From: Eimeria necatrix
Lineage: Eukaryota > Apicomplexa > Conoidasida > Eucoccidiorida > Eimeriidae
Assembly (NCBI RefSeq): GCF_000499385.1
Contig: NW_013654606.1
Span: 1 to 18,049, forward strand
Length of the DNA: 18,049 bases
Direction of reading: 5' to 3'
In this document: positions 1-8,000 of the stretch, piece after piece
How the letters are laid out: every line of letters starts with the position of its first letter
How positions within the stretch are numbered: position 1 is the first letter of the stretch
The notes under the pieces: model-generated
Database searches by the model: none
What the model was told of the DNA's origin: nothing
What the model saw: the letters and a program-made list of their open reading frames with translations, nothing else
Program-made: the position numbers and the translations under genes

Positions 1-467
1 GTGAGGAGTTGTTTGGAAAAAGCCTTTGCGAGGTCGGGGGCTGCGGGGGGGGGCGGGGGGGCTGTGAGGAGAATAGAGAAGTTAGCAAAGAAAGGCAAAA
101 GAAGAGAGAGCGAGAGCAGCAGCAGCAGCAGCGCGCTGTGCTGCAGCAGCGCGGCGCTGCTGCTGTGGACCCCCCAGAGGCCCGCGCCCAGCGCCAGCCC
201 CAGCAGCAAAGTGTTTGCTGCTGCATGCAGCACTCGCCAGTTGAAGGCGCTGTTCAAAGCCAAGGGGTGAAAAGTAAAAGTGAGACTGAGGGCGAGGGCG
301 GCGACAGTGGCGGCGACAGTCAAGAACCACGAGATGTACAGACACCGCAGCACCCGCAAAGCCTGCGCCTTTCCCTCCGCGTCGAAGTACTTCAAAAAAG
401 AATATTTCGGTTCGCTGGCTTCCAGCAGAGAGCCGGAAGAAGTTTCTTGTTGCTCTTGCGCAGACAT
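1..467 (-). CDS. N-terminal part of an unrecognised multi-span membrane protein, runs off left edge
   Basis: The minus strand is open from an ATG at 467-465 (context GCCACAATGT, a good eukaryotic start) to the left edge, about 155 codons with no stop. The protein starts with a hydrophilic stretch of about 40 residues (MSAQEQQETSSGSLLEASEP...). Three hydrophobic segments follow: CLYISWFLTVAATVAALALS, VLHAAANTLLLGLALGAGLW, and a Leu-rich run made by a CTG array near position 130. After it comes a Pro/Ala stretch. The frame is also open upstream of the ATG, but I found no earlier in-frame Met close by. A convincing 3' splice signal (GCTAAC branch-like motif at 86-81, pyrimidine-rich tract, CACAG ending at 62) lies inside the open frame, so the Leu-rich run could be partly intronic. 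I recognise no family. Membrane location is inferred from hydrophobicity only. Confidence 0.6.
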   Translation of the reverse strand, partial: MSAQEQQETSSGSLLEASEPKYSFLKYFDAEGKAQALRVLRCLYISWFLTVAATVAALALSLTFTFHPLALNSAFNWRVLHAAANTLLLGLALGAGLWGVHSSSAALLQHSALLLLLLSLSLLLPFFANFSILLTAPPPPPAAPDLAKAFSKQLL

Positions 468-539
468 TGTGGCGGCTTGTTGCAAAAAAGGCCCTTCAAA
501 AGGCTTTAGTTCGGCTTTTTTTGCTTCGAAATGCAAAAT

Positions 540-1882
540 ATAATTCAAAAAAAAGTTAATAAATCTCTTTTGCACGCAAACAGCGCCGCCGCAGCCCGCG
601 GGCCAGACAGACAGCCACAGCTAGCCGCGGGAGAGGCTCTGCGGTGTACGCAAACCCGAGAACTCCATGACAAAAGAATCCCCACTTTTGAATTGAAATA
701 ATTCTTTTTTAAATATTTATTTCAAAATGCGTTTTTAGTCTTTTGCTTCGAGGCAGATCAGCCTCAACTGCGGGCTTTTCTGCAGAAACCCAACAGCCAG
801 ACACGGTCGGTGCCGCGGCCTTCGGATTTTTTGCGTTTTGTAGATTCTTCTTGAAATATTAATGCCACTCTAAACTATAAGCTGGAAAATATTGTTTTAA
901 ATATTTAAAATAAAATGAAAAGGTCGGTTTTTAATTGAATTCGAATTTCAGAACATTTCCAAGCAGTCACCCGGCCAGCGAGCAAAGGAGTGACCACCGG
1001 ACCTTGGGCTTGAGAACAAACACTTGCGGCCAACCTGCAAACGAAATTTAATTTAAAATCCAATAAAGCAGTTTAAAAATACAAAATGAATTTAATTTAA
1101 TTGTTAATTAAACTCTGAAACTGGGACAGATCTCCCGGGCACCAGGCCACTCGCTGGGACCAGGCTGCTTTCTTTTTTTTGCAGATGATATTAAAACAGC
1201 TTTGAGCTTTTCTTGAAAATTAAAAACTTTTAATGGAATTAAATTCTATTTCAAATATTTAATTCGCAAGAAAAGCTCAAAGTTTTATTAATATAAATAG
1301 AACTAAACGTGGCTGGCCCCCGTGTACAAGGGCGCCGGGGTGTCTCGACACTCTTTGCACCTCTTTTGCAAACTTTTTGTGCATTTTATTAACTTCAAAT
1401 TTTACTTCAAATTCTGCACTCTTATTTAACATTTGTTGGTTTCTGCCTCAGCCATCACTCAGTTGGAGTTGTTTTATATTTTCTTGCTCGCAAATACATA
1501 TTTCTTTGTATATTCACTTCTAACTATTAAATGCCGCACTGATATATTTGAATATATTCAAAAATTAATTAAATATATTTATACGAGTAAATGCATTTAA
1601 GTAAATATAAGTATAATTATTTAAATATATGCATTTAACTGAAACATTAAACCCATCATAGCAGCTGTGGAATAACAACTGTAGACTGGCTAGGCTTTTT
1701 GTATAGAAGCTCGAGGCTTTGGGAAAGGTAGCTAAATAAGGCATTTTCTTGAGAAAAGAAAATATAAAAATAAATTAAAATCAAAAGAAAATAAACTGCT
1801 TAGAAACGAATGCCTTTTGCCCCCTGGGCCGTCTCTGAAATGCAGCAGCGGCTCCCCAGAAGGCATGGCAGAGCATGCACTA
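540..1882. other. AT-rich intergenic stretch, no gene seen
   Basis: Composition drops sharply to A/T, with many TTTAAATATTT- and AATTAATTAA-like words, most extreme around 1540-1640. All frames are broken by frequent stops. It lies upstream of the minus-strand start at 467 and so probably contains that gene's promoter, but I see no specific element. Confidence 0.5.
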
Positions 1883-1908
1883 CAGCAGCAGAAGCAGCAG
1901 CAGCAGAA

Positions 1909-1953
<45 letters not shown>

Positions 1954-1954
1954 G
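1883..1954. repeat. interrupted CAG array with regular AAG spacers
   Basis: Twenty-four triplets: CAG runs of 3, 4, 4, 8 and 1 are separated by single AAG triplets. The array lies in AT-rich DNA with no convincing coding frame around it. On the minus strand it makes a Cys-rich frame that I regard as an artefact of the repeat. Confidence 0.9.
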
Positions 1955-2016
1955 TGAGCCCCTGTCGCTTTGTCTAGAGACAAATTGAAGCCCTCTTTAG
2001 ACCTTGCGGCAGCTGC

Positions 2017-2020
<4 letters not shown>

Positions 2021-2048
<28 letters not shown>

Positions 2049-2085
2049 TGCTGCTGCTGCTGCAGCTGCTGCAGCAGCAGCAGCG
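2021..2085. repeat. CAG run followed by CTG run (palindromic triplet array)
   Basis: A run of nine CAG triplets passes directly into five CTG triplets, then a short CAGCTGCTG segment and more CAG. The CAG and CTG arms are complementary, so the strand can fold back on itself as a near-perfect hairpin. Confidence 0.9.
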
Positions 2086-2134
2086 CGGGGGGCAGAGTAG
2101 CTTAACTAGCGTTAATGGGCTTAATTGAAAAAAC

Positions 2135-2460
2135 CAGCAGCAAAGCAAGTGGGCCTTGTTGAATGACAGACCTTTAAAGTTGTAAACAAAACAGTTTGAA
2201 TTAATTTTAATTAATTTAGTTTTTAATTTATGAGTTAGTGAGAAAATAAATGTGTAATTATTTATTTGGACTTGCAGCGGCTGCGCTAACTGGCTGCTGA
2301 GACAGCCTGCAGCATCAACTTGTGAATTAATTCTTGATTTCTGTCTGAGAAAAAAATAAAAGTGAAGTTGAATTAAAAGTAAATTAATTAATTTTTGTAT
2401 ATTACTTTTTCGCCGCAAGAATGTGGTATATTCACATGGCTAAAAGCCACACAAGCAGCA
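2135..2460. other. AT-rich gap, no gene seen
   Basis: A/T-rich DNA between the triplet arrays and the G/C decamer field. The minus-strand frame crossing it is open mainly because of the neighbouring repeats and has no domain-like content. Confidence 0.4.
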
Positions 2461-2476
2461 ATAATAGGGTCTCGCA

Positions 2477-2790
2477 GGGGCCCCTAGCGGCCCCCAGGGG
2501 CCCCCAGGGGCCCCCAGGGGCCCCCGGTACATAGCCTTGGGGGGTGTTCCGGGGGGCCCCCCAAAAGGCTAAGTACCTTTTACTTGAGCCAGTACAAGTT
2601 ATTCACAGACTGAGCCGTTTAAATGTACCAAAAGGGGCCCCTGGCAGCGGGTAGTTCCCCAGGGGTTTCTACGGGCCCCTAGGGGCCCCTAGTACCCTTC
2701 ATGGGGCTTTGAAAGGGCCCCCGGAGCCCCACAGAAATCACTGTGACTGCACCGAAAGGGGCCTGGGGGGCCCCCTGGCAATTGACAGTC
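2477..2790. repeat. GGGGCCCC-type decamer repeats
   Basis: Three exact tandem copies of CCCCCAGGGG occupy 2491-2520, followed by CCCCCGG and preceded by GGGGCCCCTAGCGG. Related self-complementary blocks recur near 2634-2645, 2669-2692, 2714-2722 and 2758-2776. The same motif returns near 3996-4010 and 4584-4640. Each block is its own reverse complement or nearly so. I see no coding role. Confidence 0.85.
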
Positions 2791-2859
2791 AAGGAGGGCC
2801 TCCATGGCTGCTCGCAGCAGGTAAAATTGGGGTTTTAAGTGCATTCCGTGTAGAGTGGG

Positions 2860-3900
2860 AAATTCAAATTCAGATTGCAGAAGTTGGAGTGGCACTTCTG
2901 GGAAGTTTTAAGGAAATTAAAGACTCCCCGAATTGTGTTTGACAATTATTTCTCTTTTATAGATGCAAATTGTGCAAAATGTACTTCTGCAGGATCTAAA
3001 TAAAGTCAACGGCGCAGCCTCGGCGCAGCAACTGATGCTGGGGGCTTGCAGGAGCAACTGCAGTGCCCAAATCCACAAAACAATTTTTCCAAAAGTTAAA
3101 AAAATTAAATATTACAAATAAATTGAATTGAAGGGGGAAGAAGGGATAAGTGGAGGTGAACTCAAGCGCACATGGAGCCGCGTCGGCATTTGTGCCACTG
3201 GAGAAATTCAACTTCGTCCGCAGCGCATGTTTGGGCTTATTTGGTGAGTTCTAATTCTCATTACCTTTTCTTGAGCCCCAAAATGCAATATTTTATTTAT
3301 GGATTCCATATAAATAGATACATATTCTAAAATTGGGGATTAAGAGGAGGCTGGCGCGCCTCCGATAGTCTACTGCCTCGTTGGGGGATACGCAAGGCTA
3401 TACAGCACACATTGAATGCCGAAAATAAAAGAAAATCGAAATATTTGAGAATAATGAATTCGGTTTGAGTCGGAAATAAGTGGAAATGCATTAAAAGGGT
3501 CTTGCGATTTGGTTCACGTTGGTTCCGTTTGGCCGCGTCGATGCAACTCACCTCCCCGCAGAAGGGCTCCATTCCGTCACGGTTTCCTTGCCTTCTTCGA
3601 CAAAGAAAACGATCAAAAAACTGATAAATTTAATTTAAATTTCACTTTCTGCTTGTTTTCCACGGAGAAGGGGCTTTTGGGGGGGTTGTCTTCGGCCTTC
3701 GGAAGCTCATCCTTCACGTTTACGACGGTGCACATGACCAGTCATTTTTACGAGGTCCATAGCTCTTGACGGCATTTCCCGCTTTTTTTCCCGGGCTTTT
3801 GCATTTTGTTGCAATTTGAATATTCAATTACTGCATTTCAGTTCCCGGATCTGGGCTCCAGCCTGCGTCTCAGCCGCTGGTTGAAACCCTAGGTTTCCGC
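2860..3900. other. stretch with weak minus-strand coding hints only
   Basis: Mixed composition with no long ATG-started frame. On the minus strand the end of an exon-like piece is visible: a frame reading EEGKETVTEWSPSAG ends at 3552, followed by a consensus GTGAGT donor at 3551-3546. A second piece on the minus strand around 3000-3075 reads VDLGTAVAPASPQHQ. I could not join them in phase or recognise a family, and the plus-strand frames here are no better. Confidence 0.2.
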
Positions 3901-4033
3901 CCACAGCAGCTTGAGGCTTCTGCTCGGCAGATCCCTCACTTCCCCTCGTTGCTGCTGCGCTCCTGTCACCTCTAAGCGCAGCCCCACGACCCCGCAGGGG
4001 GCCCCTAGGCGCCAGCGTGTCTAAAGAGCAGCC

Positions 4034-4034
<1 letters not shown>

Positions 4035-4079
<45 letters not shown>
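4035..4079. repeat. (CAG)15
   Basis: Fifteen uninterrupted CAG triplets. They are read as poly-Gln in one plus frame, poly-Ser in the frame of the candidate gene starting at 4144, and as poly-Leu, poly-Ala or poly-Cys on the minus strand. Because all frames stay open across the run, the long overlapping ORFs here are not evidence of genes by themselves. Confidence 0.95.
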
Positions 4080-4080
<1 letters not shown>

Positions 4081-4143
4081 TGGAGGCCGGCCCGGCCGCT
4101 GCGCCCGGGACAGCGGCAGCCGGGACTCGGGAGCGGCGAGCCG

Positions 4144-4398
4144 ATGAGAACCCCGGGGCCCCGCCCCGGTGTTGGCGGCGCTGTGAACGTGGACGGAGTG
4201 CCCCACTTTCCGGAGCCGCTGGCCCCCGAAGAGGTGCCTGCGGCGATCGCCGCAGCAGAAAGCCTCCCGCAGCCCTGGTGGGCTTTCTGGCGAAGACCCA
4301 CGCGCATTCCCTACAGGCCGCAGGTGGTGGAGGTCTGGCAGCACGTGGCTTACGAGTACCACGTGTTGGGTCGCCGGCGCCCGCGGCCTGAGGGCTGA
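4144..4398 (+). CDS. possible small Trp-rich protein, unrecognised
   Basis: An 84-codon frame from ATG 4144 to TGA 4398. The second half has well-formed protein character: VPHFPEPLAPEEVP, then LPQPWWAFWRRPTRIPYRP, then VVEVWQHVAYEYHVLGRRRP. Three Trp residues in six positions, basic residues and Pro pairs are typical of small mitochondrial or membrane-associated subunits, but I do not recognise a family. The frame continues upstream through the CAG array as poly-Ser to a stop at 4006-4008, so the true start could be a spliced exon border instead of 4144. The ATG context is unremarkable. It could also be an upstream exon of the channel gene, though its stop argues against that. Confidence 0.35.
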   Translation: MRTPGPRPGVGGAVNVDGVPHFPEPLAPEEVPAAIAAAESLPQPWWAFWRRPTRIPYRPQVVEVWQHVAYEYHVLGRRRPRPEG

Positions 4399-4557
4399 GG
4401 CTTCGCGCTGCGCTTTCCGCGGATTCCAAGTGGGAAAGCGAACTTTTTCTCCGCTTATTTTCCTAAATTCACAAAAATTCAACAACAAGGAGCTCCTCGC
4501 TGCAGATTTCCCCGCAAAACCTGCACGCCGCGGCTCCGCACGCCTGCATGCGCGACC

Positions 4558-4710
4558 ATGCATGCTCCTGAAGCAACGCCTGCAGGGGGGCCCCAAGGGG
4601 GGCCCCCTGGTGCAACTTCAGGCGGCCCGGGGGGCCCCTCTGGCGGTGGACGCGCCTTTCCCCGCAACTTCGCTGGCAGCATCTTTCCTCACTTGGCAAA
4701 CATCTCCAGG
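4558..4710 (+). CDS. candidate first coding exon of the MscS-like channel
   Basis: ATG 4558 (context GCGACCATG, with A at -3) opens a Gly/Pro-rich frame built on GGGGCCCC repeats and ending in AGSIFPHLANISR. A possible donor AGG|GTGGGA at 4710/4711 is in phase 0, which is what the first clear channel exon at 5052 needs. The link is inference: the exon at 5052 has no in-frame ATG before an upstream stop at 4977-4979, so some upstream exon must supply the start, and this is the nearest ATG-containing candidate in phase. Confidence 0.3.
4584..4640. repeat. GGGGGGCCCC blocks
   Basis: Three G-run/C-run blocks (AGGGGGGCCCCAA, GGGGGGCCCCCT, CCGGGGGGCCCC) of the same self-complementary type as those at 2.5-2.8 kb. 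Confidence 0.8.
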
Positions 4711-4995
4711 GTGGGAATCGCGTCTTTAATTGCCTTATCTGAAGTGAATATGTGATATTGTGCTGCTAAATTTCTCAAGATTTAAATAAAGTTCGAATTC
4801 AATTCATGTTTGTGCAAGTCGGCGGCAAATAGACAGCACACTTTTGGCTCTTTTACTCTCAGCAGCTTGATTCTAATCTGACAAGTTTCTTTGGAACACG
4901 AACTTGGCTTTGTTCTCTTTCTCTTTGTAGCACCTCTGCAAATTTCGTGTTGTCTTGCGCCCTCTAGCTTCCATTTTAATTGCTTGTGTTCCCGC

Positions 4996-5051
4996 TGCTG
5001 CTGTTCCTGCTGCTGCTGCTTTTCTTGCTGCTGCCGCTGCTGCTGCTGCAG
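4996..5051. repeat. degenerate CTG array ending in a splice acceptor
   Basis: About eighteen CTG-like triplets with TTC, CTT and CCG interruptions, ending CTGCTGCTGCTGCAG at 5051. The run is pyrimidine-rich, so it can serve as the polypyrimidine tract of the acceptor for the exon at 5052. If it were coding instead, it would give a poly-Leu segment. Confidence 0.7.
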
Positions 5052-8000
5052 CCTCCGGCAAAGTCTTATTCGTTCCGGAACGCGGATGTTCGGTTTTTTG
5101 GCGGAGTGAACGAGCAGGAGGAGAAGGAAGACAACTCGGAGAGCGACGAGGAGCAAAATGAAGTTCAAAATAAATGTTTGAGTCCGCTCAAGGAGTTTTG
5201 CTGCGCCGTTTTCCCCAACACCTACCCTTTCTTCTGGCTGCTGCTGCCCTTCGTCGTGTGTGGCGTTCTGGCTGCTGCCTCCTATGGCGACCAGTCAGAC
5301 ACCAGCCAAGAGGGGCTTCTTGTGTTCTCCACAGAAAACCATTTCCACCACAGCAGCAACACCCCGGAATCCCAAACAGTATTTGTCAGTGACAGCCGAC
5401 TGCGCACAAATATTAGCTGCTGATTGCATGTATTTGATCCTTTTTTTCCTGATCTCATTAGCCAGCAAAGCGACACGACACTGCGTGGGCACTGCGGCGC
5501 CCGCCTCCGGCTCTAGTGAAGGAAATTTCGTCCCTTCGAAACTTACGTGCAGGGCTCAGGGTTCAGGGTTTAGGGCTTAGGGGTTAAGGGTTAGGGTTTG
5601 AGTCTTGCGTTTGTGGCTTCGAGGCTCAGGTGAAGCAAATGAGCACACGGGAACTGACCTTGCAAGGCGTCTGGGTTCTTGCTTGCATTTCCCTGGCGAA
5701 CGCGGCTGCATGGCTCGGCTGCATGGTGTTCAGGTGAGAAGCACCAATCCCCGACTTGAAATGAGGGTTTTTTCTTTTTTGTTTTTCTTCCAACTGGCAG
5801 ATTTACGGTGTCAGTGAGGGCTGCGTTCATATTTTTCGATTTCATGACTGGCGGCCCCGAGGCTGGAGCCAGATCCCCCAGTTTAGGGTTTAGGCTTTCC
5901 ATTATCTGGGGCTGAGACAAGAGCCGTTGGCGGGCAAAGAATTCGAATAAGGGTTTATGGGAGATTCCCCAGGCAAATGCTAGTGTGTTCAGGGCCGTGG
6001 GCTTGACGCTGATTGTCAACATTGGATTGTGTCAAAACCAAAGCATTTCTTCTTTGCTCGCGACCGTGGACCCGGAGTTGGTTTACTTTCTCTGGAGTGT
6101 CGGAATGCACATGTTCTGGCAGAGGACAGTCAGGCAAGGTGACCTTTCTCATGCCTTCGCTTCAGAACTGAGGCCTCAGCTTAGTCCCACCAGCTTGGGC
6201 TCTAGAGTTCTTTACTGTGTTCTAGGTTGCCTGCAAAACATTGGCAAAGCTACTAGCCACAGGCTTCTGCTGCGAAGCCAAGACCCAAACTAGCCCCCTC
6301 AACCCTTCCGCGGGCTCAGTCTGCAGCCAGCCTGCAGCAGCACTCAGTCTCACTAGCTGGCCTCATCATTTTCCCAAAAGGCTGAATTTGAAAAGCTTTT
6401 GCTGCTGTTTCCCCGCGGGCCAGCGCCTCTTCGTCTGCAGCAAGGCTGCCGCTGGGTCGGGGGTGTTTGCCTGTTCAGGAAGGCTGTTTGGGGTGAAGGC
6501 CGTGGAAGACGGGAAGAGGGAGGCGGTGCTGCAGCTGTATGAAACCCCCTTGTTTGGTCCTTCTGTGTTCGTTTCGGCATCCATGGCGAAGTGCCACTAT
6601 GTCCTTAGTCTTGTCGTCATCGTCCTCACTGCCAGGAGGCTGCTGCGAAGCATCATGGTTTTCTACTTCGAGCTCGGCTTCATGGCCAGCATGAGCGGAC
6701 AGCTCGTCAAGTACCTCACCAAATACGCGGCGCTTAGAAAGCTCAACACCAAATGGTCGGCTACTGTTGCTGCTGCTACTGCTGCTACTGCTGCTGCAAC
6801 TGCTGCTGCAACTGCTGCTGCTACTGCCACCGCCCCTGCTGCAGCCGCTGCACCTGCTGCGGCTGTGGCTTCAAGCCGCAATTGCCGGCTCCGCCGCGGC
6901 CTGGACGTCGAAGGAGGTGACAAACATTTTAATTTCGCGTAACTTTGCTACATGGTTTGGTCTGACCTTGTTTGATGAGTGTCAGTCTTATCGAGTGTCC
7001 CAGCTTCTCTTTTTGTGAATGCTGCTGCAGTTTAAATGCTTAACAGCTAGCTAAACAGTAAACCACAGCCTGAGTGTGTGCATGCGGCTGCATGTCCAGG
7101 GCTGCGTACCAACTGTGCAAGGAGACAGCCTCCCGAGATAGTGAGGCTGGCAGCCAGGAAGAAGACGAGGCCCCCGAGGCGGAGAGGGGCCCCCGTTTAG
7201 ACGTGGAGGCCCTGAGAAGGGGCAGGAGCGTGGCTTCTGTTGCCTCTCGCTTTTCACGGCATCCTTCTCTTAGAGTGCCCACGCGGGCCCTTCCCTCTCT
7301 TGTCAGAGATGAACAGTGAGTGCGGGGCGTTTCTTTTCTTTTGTCTCTTGTGGCGTTCTTCTGTGCCCAGGTTTGCCGGGATGCCCCTCAGTAGGCGCGT
7401 GGTGCTGCTGCTCGCACTAGCAATATTTTATTTGCGCTGATTTTTTTGTTCTCGTTTGGTTGATTCGCTCTATTTTGCCTTTCCATCCGTCTTGTGCAGA
7501 TTTCGCTGCTTTCGTTTCTGTCTTGCTTTCTCTGACTTTATCTCTTTTCAGCCTTCATCAGCAGCAAGCTGCGCATTACGCGTCACAATAGTCCTTTTTG
7601 TCCTTTTTGACCTCCTCTTTTGTTTCCGTTTTGGGGCGTGGTGAACGCATGCAGTTGCCTGCAGTCTCAATCTGCTGTTTCAGGGAATTGCCGCCGCCTC
7701 CTTCCTCCGCCCAAAGCCGTGAAGTACAAAGACAGAAGGCCAAGCAAGTTGGGGGCAGCTTTGTGAACAAGAGCATTCGCATTAATTATTTTCGCTTCCG
7801 GCCTCAAGAGAATAAAAACATACAAGTCAGAGAGCTCAGAGGACAGGGTTCGTCTCTCAGTTTATATCTCTTCCACTTGTTTTCCTTCGCTTCATTTCGC
7901 TCCATATCTCCTCGCTTTGGGTCTTTTCATTGTTACCACCCAAAGACCCCTACTCTCCGCTTAGTTGTTTTGCATGCCTCTCCATGACTGTGTAATTGCC

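Larger units (their letters stand above)
5052..6938 (+). other. channel exons 1-4: N-terminal membrane block
   Basis: Exon 5052-5378 carries an acidic stretch ([17 protein letters not shown]), the motif LSPLKEF and the first membrane segment; donor ACA|GTATTT. Exon 5630-5733 (acceptor GGCTCAG) gives [12 protein letters not shown] and the second segment; donor CAG|GTGAGA. Exon 5993-6138 (acceptor GTGTTCAG) gives [15 protein letters not shown]; donor AAG|GTGACC. Exon 6479 onward (acceptor CTGTTCAG) gives [17 protein letters not shown], then [17 protein letters not shown] and [11 protein letters not shown], then an Ala-rich run. Order and spacing follow plant MSL proteins. The best-looking donor of the last exon (GGAG|GTGACA, 6916/6917) is out of phase with the exon at 7100, whereas GC|GTAACT at 6938/6939 is in phase. 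An extra exon from 5801 ([16 protein letters not shown]) is phase-compatible at its 5' side but needs a poor downstream donor. Confidence 0.75.

Noticed and set aside
1732..2418. 228-codon minus-strand frame with long Cys runs
   Set aside because: The Cys runs are CAG arrays read in one frame and the rest is AT-rich noise; there is no domain or splice support.
3824..4596. Overlapping minus-strand frames of about 190-200 codons across the (CAG)15 run
   Set aside because: A pure triplet run keeps all frames open, and the flanking sequence is simply G/C-rich; the plus-strand frame at 4144 has better protein character.
4980..5051. Poly-Leu stretch as a signal peptide for the channel
   Set aside because: There is no ATG in this frame (a stop lies at 4977-4979 and the first codon is TTG); the run fits better as the pyrimidine tract of the acceptor at 5051.
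5260..5580. Frame with hydrophobic segment [13 protein letters not shown] as an additional channel exon
   Set aside because: A splice-like acceptor at 5461 exists, but the simple join 5378 to 5630 is in phase and gives the expected order of membrane segments; the extra piece would need a donor inside the telomere-like region.
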